DNA from: Kosakonia arachidis
Lineage (GTDB): Bacteria; Pseudomonadota; Gammaproteobacteria; Enterobacterales; Enterobacteriaceae
Assembly: GCF_900116535.1 (NCBI RefSeq)
Contig: NZ_FPAU01000003.1
Span: forward strand, 188,403 to 252,402
Length of the DNA: 64,000 bases
Reading direction: 5' to 3'
The position numbers and the translations under genes are program-made. Shown here in pieces: positions 56,090-64,000 of this stretch. The notes beneath the pieces are model-generated. The model searched no databases and was not told where the DNA came from. It saw only the letters and a program-made list of their open reading frames with translations. The first letter of the stretch is position 1. Every line of letters starts with the position of its first letter.

Positions 56090-56620
56090 TTATTTTTTGG
56101 CAGCGCGTTCGAAGGAGGCAACGATTTCCGCTTTCGCGGCTTCAGCGTTGTCCCAACCATCCACTTTCACCCATTTGCCTTTTTCGAGATCTTTGTAGTG
56201 CTCGAAGAAGTGGGTGATCTGCGCTTTCAGCAGTTCCGGCAGATCGTTCACATCTTTAATGTGATCGTACTCTTTGCTCAGTTTAGTGTGCGGAACAGCA
56301 ACCAGTTTCGCATCTTCGCCAGATTCGTCGGTCATTTTCAGTACGCCAACCGGGCGGCAGCGGATCACAGAGCCTGGCTCCAGCGGGTACGGTGTCGGTA
56401 CCAGCACGTCAACCGGGTCACCATCCAGGGAGAGGGTGTGGTTGATGTAACCGTAGTTGCACGGATAGAACATCGCGGTAGACATGAAACGGTCAACGAA
56501 CAGTGCGCCGCTTTCTTTGTCAACTTCATATTTGATCGGGTCAGCGTTAGCCGGGATTTCGATAACCACGTAGATATCTTCTGGCAGATCTTTACCCGCC
56601 GGGACGTTCAATAAGCTCAT
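56090..56620 (-). CDS. ppa: Inorganic pyrophosphatase
   Basis: Essential Mg2+-dependent hydrolase of pyrophosphate released by DNA, RNA and tRNA synthesis. The 176 residues match the hexameric E. coli enzyme: [19 protein letters not shown], the metal site [30 protein letters not shown]. The start [10 protein letters not shown] at 56620 has AAGGAAAC upstream; the frame stays open to 56671 without support. Confidence 0.98.
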   Translation of the reverse strand: MSLLNVPAGKDLPEDIYVVIEIPANADPIKYEVDKESGALFVDRFMSTAMFYPCNYGYINHTLSLDGDPVDVLVPTPYPLEPGSVIRCRPVGVLKMTDESGEDAKLVAVPHTKLSKEYDHIKDVNDLPELLKAQITHFFEHYKDLEKGKWVKVDGWDNAEAAKAEIVASFERAAKK

Positions 56621-57023
56621 GTTTGTTTCCTTTAAAATGTGTGGCAAACAAGTGCCGGGTATTATAGCCAACTGGCGGTGAATGTCTTCGCCTGTTTTAA
56701 CTTACTCACACATTTTCAGTGCGTTTTGTTTTCCCTTTTTGTGACAGTTTTGTCCATAACAATAGCAGCATCCTGAATAATTTTGTGGAAGCGATTACAG
56801 CGAGATTTTTCACCACACTGCAACAGTTAAATTTCCGTAAGATCAAGAGCAGATTTAGGGTACATAAGAGTGCGCCATTTCGCGTGCCAGATCGCAACTG
56901 GGAATCAACAATTCATTCACTTTTCCAATTTGTGATGTAACGCATTCTGTTACATCACGAATTGTCTATAGTTTTCTCCGCAGGTGAAGTTGTAGCCAAC
57001 AATAACCCTACGAGGATGCTCTT
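56621..57023. promoter_or_regulatory. ppa-ytfQ divergent region with a 10-bp inverted repeat
   Basis: 403 bases without a gene. A perfect inverted repeat GTGATGTAAC (56932-56941), 7 bp, GTTACATCAC (56949-56958) lies 66 bp before ytfQ. A -10-like TATAGT is at 56967-56972, so the right arm would overlap the -35 region. This is a good candidate operator for the sugar importer. It does not match the GalR/GalS consensus that controls ytfQ in E. coli. Confidence 0.6.
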
Positions 57024-57980
57024 ATGTGGAAGCGCTTACTTCTTGTCACAGCAGTTTCGGCAGCCATGTCGTCTATGGCGATGGCCGCCCCTTTAACCGT
57101 AGGATTTTCGCAGGTCGGATCAGAATCCGGCTGGCGAGCCGCTGAAACTAACGTCGCGAAAAGCGAAGCCAGCAAACGCGGTATTACGCTGAAAATCGCC
57201 GACGGTCAGCAAAAGCAGGAAAACCAGATCAAAGCCGTACGTTCGTTTATCGCTCAGGGCGTGGACGCCATCTTTATTGCGCCAGTGGTGGCAACGGGCT
57301 GGGAGCCGGTACTAAAAGAAGCGAAAGATGCCAAAATTCCGGTGTTCCTGCTCGATCGCTCCATCGATGTTAAAGATAAATCGCTCTATATGACTACCGT
57401 CACCGCCAACAATATTCTTGAAGGTAAGTTGATTGGCGAATGGCTGGTGAAAACCGTGGATGGCAAACCGTGTAATGTCGTCGAACTGCAAGGCACCGTC
57501 GGTGCCAGCGTAGCGATCGATCGTAAGAAAGGGTTTGCCGAAGCTATTTCTAAAGCCCCGAACATTAAGATCATCCGTTCGCAATCCGGCGACTTTACCC
57601 GTAGTAAGGGTAAAGAGGTCATGGAGAGCTTCATCAAGGCGGAAAACAACGGCAAAAACATCTGCATGGTTTACGCCCATAACGATGACATGGTGATCGG
57701 TGCGATTCAGGCGATCAAAGAAGCGGGCCTGAAACCAGGCAAAGATATCCTGACCGGCTCCATTGACGGCGTACCGGATATCTACAAAGCGATGATAGAC
57801 GGCGAAGCCAATGCCAGTGTCGAATTGACGCCGAACATGGCTGGCCCGGCTTTCGACGCGTTAGAGAAATTCAAAAAAGACGGCACCCTGCCACCGAAGC
57901 TGACTATCACCAAATCCACCCTCTATCTGCCGGATACGGCAAAAGAGGAGCTGGAGAAAAAGAAAAATATGGGTTACTGA
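57024..57980 (+). CDS. ytfQ: Galactofuranose-binding periplasmic protein YtfQ
   Basis: Substrate-binding subunit of the galactofuranose ABC importer. The 318 residues have a signal peptide (cleavage near 21, MAMAA) and the type 1 periplasmic binding fold (LTVGFSQVGSESGWRAAETN, QGVDAIFIAPVVATGWEPVL, VFLLDRSIDVKD, AHNDDMVIGAIQAIKEAG, GSIDGVPDIYKAM). First gene of ytfQ-ytfR-ytfT-yjfF. Confidence 0.97.
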   Translation: MWKRLLLVTAVSAAMSSMAMAAPLTVGFSQVGSESGWRAAETNVAKSEASKRGITLKIADGQQKQENQIKAVRSFIAQGVDAIFIAPVVATGWEPVLKEAKDAKIPVFLLDRSIDVKDKSLYMTTVTANNILEGKLIGEWLVKTVDGKPCNVVELQGTVGASVAIDRKKGFAEAISKAPNIKIIRSQSGDFTRSKGKEVMESFIKAENNGKNICMVYAHNDDMVIGAIQAIKEAGLKPGKDILTGSIDGVPDIYKAMIDGEANASVELTPNMAGPAFDALEKFKKDGTLPPKLTITKSTLYLPDTAKEELEKKKNMGY

Positions 57981-57990
57981 GTCGCAAAAA

Positions 57991-58013
57991 CCCTCTCCCC
58001 ATCGGGGAGAGGG
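57991..58013 (+). repeat. Perfect hairpin between ytfQ and ytfR
   Basis: CCCTCTCCCC and GGGGAGAGGG form a perfect 10-bp stem with a 3-base loop; no T run follows. Placed between the binding protein gene and the ATPase gene, it fits a role in protecting the ytfQ mRNA so that binding protein is made in excess. Confidence 0.7.
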
Positions 58014-58034
58014 TAATGGTTTAAGGGGTCGACA

Positions 58035-59537
58035 ATGAACGCGGAAGCACACCAGGAAATCCTGCGTACCGAAGGCTTAAGTAAATTCTTTCCCGGCGTA
58101 AAAGCGCTCGATAACGTGGATTTCAGCCTGCGGCGTGGCGAGATCATGGCGCTGCTTGGGGAAAATGGCGCCGGGAAATCAACGCTGATTAAGGCGCTAA
58201 CCGGTGTTTATCATGCTGATAAAGGGGCTATCTGGCTTGAAGGTCAGCAGATCAACCCCAAAAACACTGCCCATGCACAGCAACTCGGCATCGGTACCGT
58301 GTACCAGGAAGTGAACCTGCTACCGAATATGTCGGTGGCGGACAATTTATTTATTGGCCGCGAACCGCGGCGTTTTGGTTTGCTGCGCCGCAAAGAGATG
58401 GAGAAACGCGCGACCGATCTGATGGCGTCTTACGGTTTCTCGCTGGATGTGCGCGAGCCGCTCAATCGTTATTCGGTGGCGATGCAACAGATCGTCGCGA
58501 TCTGCCGTGCCATCGATCTGTCAGCCAAAGTGCTGATCCTCGATGAACCGACCGCCAGCCTTGATACCCAGGAAGTGGAGATGCTGTTTACGCTGATGCG
58601 CCAGCTTCGCGATCAGGGCGTCAGCCTGATTTTCGTCACCCACTTTCTCGATCAGGTTTATGAAGTTAGCGATCGCATTACTGTACTGCGTAATGGCGGT
58701 TTTGTTGGCTGTCGCGAAACCCATGAGTTGCCGCAAATCGAGCTGGTGAAAATGATGCTGGGCCGCGAACTGGACAGCAATGCGCTTCAGCGCGCAGGAC
58801 GTACGCTGTTGAGCGATAAACCGGTTGCAGCGTTCAGCGGCTATGGCAAAAAAGGCGTCATCACGCCGTTTGATCTGGAAGTGCGTCCTGGCGAAATCGT
58901 CGGCCTGGCCGGGCTGTTGGGCTCCGGGCGCACCGAAACCGCTGAAGTGATTTTTGGCATCAAACCCGCCGACAGCGGCAACGCGATCATCAAAGGTAAG
59001 AGCCAGATACTCCGTTCTCCGCATCAGGCTTCGTGCCTGGGAATCGGTTTTTGCCCGGAAGATCGCAAAACGGATGGCATTATCGCGGCGGCCTCCGTAC
59101 GTGAAAACATTGTACTGGCGTTGCAGGCACAGCGTGGCTGGCTGCGGCCTATTCCGCGCAAAGAGCAAAACGCGATTGCCGAGCGTTTTATCCGCCAGTT
59201 GGGGATCCGTACACCGAGCGCCGAGCAGCCGATTGAGTTTCTCTCCGGTGGCAACCAGCAAAAAGTGCTGCTCTCGCGCTGGCTGCTGACCCGGCCTCAA
59301 TTTCTGATCCTCGATGAACCGACGCGCGGTATCGACGTCGGCGCACATGCCGAGATCATTCGTTTGATTGAAACCCTCTGCGCCGATGGTCTGGCGCTGC
59401 TGGTTATCTCCTCTGAACTGGAGGAGCTGGTGGGCTATGCGGATCGCGTGATCATCATGCGCGATCGCAAACAGGTGGCGGAGATCCCGCTCGCAGAGCT
59501 GTCGGTTCCGGCGATCATGAATGCCATTGCGGCGTAA
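58035..59537 (+). CDS. ytfR: Galactofuranose ABC transporter ATPase YtfR
   Basis: A 500-residue protein of two fused nucleotide-binding domains, as in RbsA/MglA. First half: Walker A GENGAGKST, Walker B VLILDEPTAS and a divergent signature (YSVAMQQIVAICRA instead of LSGGQ). Second half: degenerate Walker A (GLLGSGRTET), intact signature FLSGGNQQKVLLSRWL, Walker B FLILDEPTRGIDVG. This asymmetry is normal for the family. Starts 54 bp after ytfQ. Confidence 0.97.
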   Translation: MNAEAHQEILRTEGLSKFFPGVKALDNVDFSLRRGEIMALLGENGAGKSTLIKALTGVYHADKGAIWLEGQQINPKNTAHAQQLGIGTVYQEVNLLPNMSVADNLFIGREPRRFGLLRRKEMEKRATDLMASYGFSLDVREPLNRYSVAMQQIVAICRAIDLSAKVLILDEPTASLDTQEVEMLFTLMRQLRDQGVSLIFVTHFLDQVYEVSDRITVLRNGGFVGCRETHELPQIELVKMMLGRELDSNALQRAGRTLLSDKPVAAFSGYGKKGVITPFDLEVRPGEIVGLAGLLGSGRTETAEVIFGIKPADSGNAIIKGKSQILRSPHQASCLGIGFCPEDRKTDGIIAAASVRENIVLALQAQRGWLRPIPRKEQNAIAERFIRQLGIRTPSAEQPIEFLSGGNQQKVLLSRWLLTRPQFLILDEPTRGIDVGAHAEIIRLIETLCADGLALLVISSELEELVGYADRVIIMRDRKQVAEIPLAELSVPAIMNAIAA

Positions 59538-59547
59538 GGAGTAGAGT

Positions 59548-60573
59548 GTGATGCCTCAAACTGTGGGTCAAACCGGGCAGCCTAAGCGCCGCTTTAACTG
59601 GCCCACCGGAACACCCCAGCTTATCGCGCTGGTGCTGGTTCTGGTGGTGGACAGCATGGTCGCGCCCCATTTTTATCAGGTGGTGCTGCAGGATGGTCGC
59701 CTGTTCGGTAGCCCGATCGACATCCTTAACCGCGCGGCGCCCGTGGTGTTGCTGGCGATTGGTATGACGCTGGTGATCGCCACTGGCGGCATCGATCTTT
59801 CTGTTGGCGCGGTGATGGCGATTGCCGGCGCAACGGCGGCATCGCTCACTGTTTCCGGGCACAGCCTGACGGTGGTACTGCTGGCCGCGCTTGCTACTGG
59901 CGTGCTGGCCGGATTGTGGAACGGCATTCTGGTGGCGATCCTCAAGATCCAGCCTTTTGTCGCCACGCTGATCCTGATGGTGGCAGGGCGTGGCGTGGCA
60001 CAGTTAATCACCTCCGGGCAGATCGTTACCTTTAACGCGCCGTCACTAGCGTGGATCGGCAGCGGATCGCTATTGCTGTTCCCGGCGCCGGTGATTATCG
60101 CACTGGTCACGCTGCTGCTGTTCTGGCTGTTTACCCGTAAAACGGCGCTCGGCATGTTTATTGAAGCGGCAGGGATTAATATTCGCGCGGCAAAAAACGC
60201 CGGGGTGAATACGCGCAGCGTGGTGATGCTGACCTACGTTTTGAGTGGCGTGTGTGCGGCTATTGCCGGGGTGATCGTCGCTGCGGATATTCGCGGCGCA
60301 GATGCCAATAACGCCGGGCTGTGGCTGGAGATGGATGCCATTCTGGCGGTGGTTATTGGCGGTGGCTCGTTAATGGGCGGGCGGTTTAACCTCGTACTCT
60401 CGGTGATCGGCGCGCTGATTATTCAGGGTATGAATACCGGGATTTTGCTCTCCGGTTTCCAGCCGGAACTCAACCAGGTTGTAAAAGCGGTGGTGGTGAT
60501 GTGTGTACTGATTGTCCAGTCGCCGCGCTTTATTGCGCTGATTAAAGGAGTACGCGGTCATGATAAAACGTAA
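59548..60573 (+). CDS. ytfT: Galactofuranose ABC transporter permease YtfT
   Basis: A 341-residue inner membrane permease of the RbsC family with about nine hydrophobic segments and the signature ATGGIDLSVGAVMAIAGA and DANNAGLWLEMDAILAVVIGGGSLMGG. The GTG at 59548 gives the E. coli length; the ATG next to it at 59551 is equally placed with respect to AAGGAG. Overlaps yjfF by 14 bp. Confidence 0.95.
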   Translation: MMPQTVGQTGQPKRRFNWPTGTPQLIALVLVLVVDSMVAPHFYQVVLQDGRLFGSPIDILNRAAPVVLLAIGMTLVIATGGIDLSVGAVMAIAGATAASLTVSGHSLTVVLLAALATGVLAGLWNGILVAILKIQPFVATLILMVAGRGVAQLITSGQIVTFNAPSLAWIGSGSLLLFPAPVIIALVTLLLFWLFTRKTALGMFIEAAGINIRAAKNAGVNTRSVVMLTYVLSGVCAAIAGVIVAADIRGADANNAGLWLEMDAILAVVIGGGSLMGGRFNLVLSVIGALIIQGMNTGILLSGFQPELNQVVKAVVVMCVLIVQSPRFIALIKGVRGHDKT

Positions 60574-61558
60574 TTTGCCGCTGATGATAACGTTAGGCGT
60601 GTTTGTGCTCGGTTACCTCTACTGCCTGACGCAGTTTCCCGGTTTCGCCTCGACGCGTGTGATATGTAATATCCTGACGGATAACGCCTTTCTGGGAATC
60701 ATCGCCGTTGGTATGACCTTTGTGATCCTCTCTGGCGGTATCGATTTGTCCGTCGGCTCAGTGATCGCCTTCAGCGGTGTCTTTCTGGCAAAAGCGATCG
60801 GTGACTGGGGGATTTCGCCGCTGCTCGCTTTCCCGATTATTTTACTGATGGGCTGCGCTTTCGGCGCGTTTATGGGGTTGCTGATCGATGCGTTAAAAAT
60901 CCCGGCATTTATCATCACCCTCGCGGGGATGTTCTTCCTGCGTGGCGCCAGTTATCTGCTCTCGGAAGAATCGATTCCGATTAATCACCCGATCTATGAT
61001 TCGCTCTCCAGCCTCGCGTGGATGATCCCCGGCGGCGGACGCTTGAGCGCTATGGGATTATTAATGTTAATGGTGGTGGTAGTGGGGATTTTCCTTGCTC
61101 ATCGCACCCGTTTTGGCAATGAAGTGTATGCCATTGGTGGCAACGCGACGTCGGCGAACCTGATGGGGATCTCCACCCGCAGCACCACCATTCGCATCTA
61201 TATGCTTTCTACTGGCCTTGCGACGCTGGCGGGCATTGTCTTCTCGATTTATACCCAGGCCGGTTATGCACTGGCGGGCGTAGGTGTGGAACTGGATGCC
61301 ATTGCCTCGGTGGTAATCGGCGGGACATTGCTTAGCGGCGGCGTCGGTACGGTGTTGGGAACGCTGTTTGGCGTGGCGATTCAGGGGCTGATCCAGACCT
61401 ATATTAACTTCGATGGGACGCTCAGCTCGTGGTGGACGAAAATCGCCATCGGTATCCTGTTGTTTATTTTTATCGCGTTGCAACGCGGGCTGACGGTGCT
61501 GTGGGAAAACCGTCAAAGCTCTCCTGTAACACGCATTAACACAACGGCAATAAAGTGA
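60560..61558 (+). CDS. yjfF: Galactofuranose ABC transporter permease YjfF
   Basis: The second permease of the importer, 332 residues, same family as YtfT (ILSGGIDLSVGSVIAFSG, GVELDAIASVVIGGTLLSGG). The start lies inside the ytfT end, so the two are made together. No terminator is evident between it and the next gene, which has its own promoter. Confidence 0.95.
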   Translation: MIKRNLPLMITLGVFVLGYLYCLTQFPGFASTRVICNILTDNAFLGIIAVGMTFVILSGGIDLSVGSVIAFSGVFLAKAIGDWGISPLLAFPIILLMGCAFGAFMGLLIDALKIPAFIITLAGMFFLRGASYLLSEESIPINHPIYDSLSSLAWMIPGGGRLSAMGLLMLMVVVVGIFLAHRTRFGNEVYAIGGNATSANLMGISTRSTTIRIYMLSTGLATLAGIVFSIYTQAGYALAGVGVELDAIASVVIGGTLLSGGVGTVLGTLFGVAIQGLIQTYINFDGTLSSWWTKIAIGILLFIFIALQRGLTVLWENRQSSPVTRINTTAIK

Positions 61559-61585
61559 TAACATATTGAAATAATTAGTTTCTCC

Positions 61586-61612
61586 TAAAGTAAATCCGGT
61601 AGCGGCCGATAA
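61586..61612 (+). promoter_or_regulatory. Sigma-28 (FliA) promoter for the third chemoreceptor
   Basis: TAAAGTAA (61586-61593), 11 bp, GCCGATAA (61605-61612). The -10 element is the exact FliA consensus, the -35 element matches six of eight, and spacing is exact. 57 bp before the start codon. Confidence 0.92.
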
Positions 61613-61669
61613 CTGACGAAATGGGCTTAATTTACGCCGAGAAGTATCACTGCTACCGGAATTCACATC

Positions 61670-63235
61670 ATGCTTAAAATGCTTTCGATCCGTACTGGTT
61701 TACTTTCTATACTGGCCGTTATGACTCTGCTGCTGCTGTTGGTCAGCGGCATCGGGGTGTATGCACTCAATAAAAGCTCCTCGTCACTGGAGCGAATTAG
61801 TCAACTTCAGGGCGAAAAAATGGCGCGCCTGAGTGAGGGGTACACGCTGATTTTGCGGGCGCGTAACGAAGCCGGTCAGGCGGTGCGGATGATGGAAGTG
61901 GGGTTACTTGATGACGCTGCGAAATCCGTCAAGCAGATCAACGGTGAAATTGCGCAGGGTGAAGCGTCCCTCAGCAACGTGATCGCCGCCGGTGTCGATG
62001 ATGAGCAGGGTTCCGCTCTGCTTGCCGGAGTGGCGAAAAGCTACGGCGATTACGTGAATCAGGGTATTAAACCGATGCAGGATGCACTGAATCAGCAGAG
62101 CGTGGATGCCTACTACGATTTGCTGGAAAACAAACTGATCCCCATTTCCCGCCAGTTCGACAATGACATACAGGCCTTCCAGCAGTGGGGCGAAACGCGC
62201 GGCAGAGCGGAAGTGGACGCCGTACAGAGCCGCAAACATGTTGTGATGCTGCTGATTCTGGTGGTGGCGCTGTTGGTGGCCGGGATGATCGTTCTGGCCT
62301 GGCTGGCGCTGCGCCATATGCTGCTGAAACCGCTGGATCGCGCTATCGAACAGCTTGAGCAGGTTGCGGCTGGCAATTTGATCGCGGTAAAAACCGAGGT
62401 GAGCAGTAAAGAGTTTAACCGTCTGAACGTGGCCATCGAAGAGATGCGCCACTCGCTGATCAGCTCCGTCACCCGTGTTCGCGATGCCAGCGCACAAATC
62501 GATACAGGCAGCCGCGAACTGGCCGCTGGCAACGTCGATCTGTCACAGCGCACGGAATCAACGGCGACATCGCTTGAACAAACGGCAGCCAGCATGGAGC
62601 AGATCACCGCGACAGTGAAACTGAACGCCGACAACGCCGATCAGGCGCATAAACTGGCTAAAACCGTTTCTGATACCGCCGATCGTGGCAGTGAGATGGT
62701 ATGCTATGTGATTGAAAAAATGCGCGAAATCTCCAGCAGTTCCGATCGCATCGCCGATATTCTCAGCGTGATTGATGCCATTGCCTTCCAGACCAATATC
62801 CTTGCGTTGAACGCCGCGGTCGAAGCGGCGCGCGCGGGAGAGCAGGGGCGTGGTTTCGCGGTGGTTGCCGGGGAAGTGCGTAATCTTGCCAGCCGTAGTG
62901 CCGAATCGGCGAAAGAGATCCGCCATCTTATAAGCAGCTCGCAGTCACAGGTGTCTGAAGGCAGCGATCTGGCGATGCAGGCGGGTGAAACGATGGATGA
63001 AATCGCTGAAGAAGTACTGCGTATGACCAAACTGATGCGCGAAATCGCCAACGCATCGCAGGAGCAGAGTCGGGGTATCGAGCAGGTCAATATCGCGGTC
63101 AGTCAGATGGATGAAACTGCGCAGCAGAACGCGGCGCTGGTACAACAATCGTCTGCCGCGACCCGTTCGCTGGAAGATCAGTCGCGCGAGCTGCTGCAAG
63201 CGATGGCATTATTCCGTCTGCAAACCCAGGGATAA
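61670..63235 (+). CDS. Methyl-accepting chemotaxis protein with four-helix-bundle sensor
   Basis: A 521-residue chemoreceptor. TM1 about 9-31, a short four-helix-bundle periplasmic domain (33-187) with only part of the Tar/Tsr arginine pattern (R63, R65, R73 in [12 protein letters not shown]), TM2 about 192-212, HAMP, and the signalling tip [35 protein letters not shown] (in parts). It ends ALFRLQTQG, without NWETF. Not present in K-12 between yjfF and fbp. Its ligand is unknown; the gene next to it probably shares its transcript. Confidence 0.95.
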   Translation: MLKMLSIRTGLLSILAVMTLLLLLVSGIGVYALNKSSSSLERISQLQGEKMARLSEGYTLILRARNEAGQAVRMMEVGLLDDAAKSVKQINGEIAQGEASLSNVIAAGVDDEQGSALLAGVAKSYGDYVNQGIKPMQDALNQQSVDAYYDLLENKLIPISRQFDNDIQAFQQWGETRGRAEVDAVQSRKHVVMLLILVVALLVAGMIVLAWLALRHMLLKPLDRAIEQLEQVAAGNLIAVKTEVSSKEFNRLNVAIEEMRHSLISSVTRVRDASAQIDTGSRELAAGNVDLSQRTESTATSLEQTAASMEQITATVKLNADNADQAHKLAKTVSDTADRGSEMVCYVIEKMREISSSSDRIADILSVIDAIAFQTNILALNAAVEAARAGEQGRGFAVVAGEVRNLASRSAESAKEIRHLISSSQSQVSEGSDLAMQAGETMDEIAEEVLRMTKLMREIANASQEQSRGIEQVNIAVSQMDETAQQNAALVQQSSAATRSLEDQSRELLQAMALFRLQTQG

Positions 63236-63249
63236 TCGAAGGAAGAGAA

Positions 63250-63747
63250 ATGGGTGTTTGTATTCAATGTGATAACGAAGCGTTGAAAAACAGCGATTAT
63301 TGCGCGGTATGTGAAGAGCGAGAATTTAAAAAGATCCGTGGCTGGCTGTTTGTACCGGCGATTGGCCTGCTGGTGTCGCTGATTGCGATCATTGCCTCCA
63401 TTAATACCACCACAAAAGTGTTGATGGAGCATTACAGTGCCATCGCCACTGGGCCGAAAGTGCTGCTGATTTACGAACTGGTTTTCTATATCGCCATGTT
63501 TGCTTATTCGCTGTTTGTTTGCAGCCTGTTTTTCCAGAAAAAGCGTCAGCTTCCTCGCTTTTATATTGGTTTCCTGCTGATTTGGCTGCTTTTTTATGGC
63601 GTTGATTTATTGCTGGCGCACTACCTTATTGCGCTGCCATACATCTTCGAAACTGTGAAGGCGTTGATCCGCAATGTGATAAGCACAGCGATTTGGGTGC
63701 CGTATTTCCTCATTTCTGAGCGTGTCAAACGGACTTTTGTGCGCTAA
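63250..63747 (+). CDS. DUF2569-like membrane protein with an N-terminal CxxC pair
   Basis: A 165-residue protein. The N-terminus has two CxxC pairs (C4-x2-C7 and C18-x2-C21), a likely zinc ribbon, followed by four hydrophobic segments (about 31-50, 72-95, 103-124, 130-155) with the GWLFVPAIGLLVSLI start typical of DUF2569 (YdgK-like) proteins. It starts 14 bp after the chemoreceptor stop with AAGGAAGAG before the ATG, so it is likely cotranscribed with it from the FliA promoter. Function unknown. Confidence 0.85.
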   Translation: MGVCIQCDNEALKNSDYCAVCEEREFKKIRGWLFVPAIGLLVSLIAIIASINTTTKVLMEHYSAIATGPKVLLIYELVFYIAMFAYSLFVCSLFFQKKRQLPRFYIGFLLIWLLFYGVDLLLAHYLIALPYIFETVKALIRNVISTAIWVPYFLISERVKRTFVR

Positions 63748-63772
63748 AAAAGCGCCACAGGTGTGGCGCTTT
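63746..63772. terminator. Bidirectional terminator between the DUF2569 gene and fbp
   Basis: AAGCGCCAC and GTGGCGCTT (63750-63758, 63763-63771) pair around AGGT. The minus strand side has six T in a row, so it mainly ends fbp; the plus side has TTTACT. Confidence 0.8.
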
Positions 63773-63790
63773 ACTACCCTTTCCCTGCAC

Positions 63791-64000
63791 TTACGCGTCC
63801 GGAAATTCACGCATAAAACGTTCTACATCATCAACCATGTGCTCATTGCCGACGAAGAAGGGACGGCGCTGGTGCAGGCTTTCCGGTTGAATGTCCAGAA
63901 TGCGCTCTTTCCCGTCGCTCGCTTTGCCGCCCGCCTGTTCAGCGAGGAACGCCATCGGATTGCATTCATACAGCAGACGCAGTTTCCCTTGCGGGTGGCT
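63791..64000 (-). CDS. fbp: Fructose-1,6-bisphosphatase class I, C-terminal part
   Basis: The window ends inside the gene; the last 69 codons are present. The translation reads [31 protein letters not shown] and [14 protein letters not shown], which is the conserved end of E. coli Fbp, including the substrate-site tyrosine and glutamate region (YECNPMAF). The gluconeogenic enzyme that dephosphorylates fructose 1,6-bisphosphate. The start lies beyond 64000. Confidence 0.95.
   Translation of the reverse strand, partial: SHPQGKLRLLYECNPMAFLAEQAGGKASDGKERILDIQPESLHQRRPFFVGNEHMVDDVERFMREFPDA

Noticed and set aside
58035-59537. Damaged Walker A and signature motifs in YtfR suggesting a pseudogene
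   Set aside because: Each half of RbsA/MglA-type ATPases normally has one degenerate site; the complementary motifs are intact and the frame is complete.

Overview
The window is chromosomal core DNA of a member of the Enterobacteriaceae. Proteins encoded here read almost residue for residue like Escherichia coli K-12 proteins as I remember them, and the gene order follows the E. coli block from the glyVXY tRNA genes through queG, mutL, hfq, hflKC, purA, rnr, the ula operon, rpsF-rplI, cycA, cpdB, tamAB, ppa and the ytfQRT-yjfF transporter to fbp. It is not E. coli itself: three chemoreceptor genes, an MHS-type transporter, an AraC-type regulator and a DUF2569 protein sit where K-12 has other genes or none. 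A Citrobacter, Enterobacter or Kosakonia type genome fits; the genus cannot be fixed from reading alone.

Layout. 1-7.6 kb: tRNA-Gly, queG divergent from nnr-tsaE-amiB-mutL-miaA. 7.7-12 kb: hfq-hflX-hflK-hflC and yjeT. 12.1-17.7 kb: purA, nsrR-rnr and rlmB, with a decayed ABC-ATPase remnant before rlmB. 17.8-22.8 kb: an accessory stretch with an MHS transporter, aidB and a Cache-type chemoreceptor. 22.9-24.6 kb: yjfN, bsmA, yjfP. 24.6-31.3 kb: the complete L-ascorbate regulon (ulaR, ulaG, ulaABCDEF). 31.6-34.9 kb: yjfY, the ribosomal operon rpsF-priB-rpsR-rplI, an ERIC element and ytfB. 35-43.5 kb: fklB, cycA, ytfE, a Tsr-like chemoreceptor, ytfF with an AraC regulator, and qorB/ytfH. 43.6-49.8 kb: cpdB, cysQ, ytfJ, ytfK, ytfL (paeA), msrA. 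50-56.6 kb: tamA-tamB-ytfP and ppa. 57-61.6 kb: ytfQ-ytfR-ytfT-yjfF, a galactofuranose ABC importer. 61.7-64 kb: a third chemoreceptor, a DUF2569 protein and the 3' end of fbp.

Connections. NsrR (13.5 kb) has a textbook 23-bp operator in front of ytfE (38.26 kb), so regulator and target of the nitrosative-stress repair circuit are both present. UlaR sits beside its presumed target operon. All three chemoreceptor genes, inserted at three separate places in the conserved backbone, carry a sigma-28 (FliA) type promoter (TAAA, 15 bp, GCCG), so the accessory content of this window is mostly flagellar-regulon sensory input. Only the second receptor ends in NWETF, the CheR/CheB docking pentapeptide. 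No prophage, insertion sequence, CRISPR array or defence island was seen.
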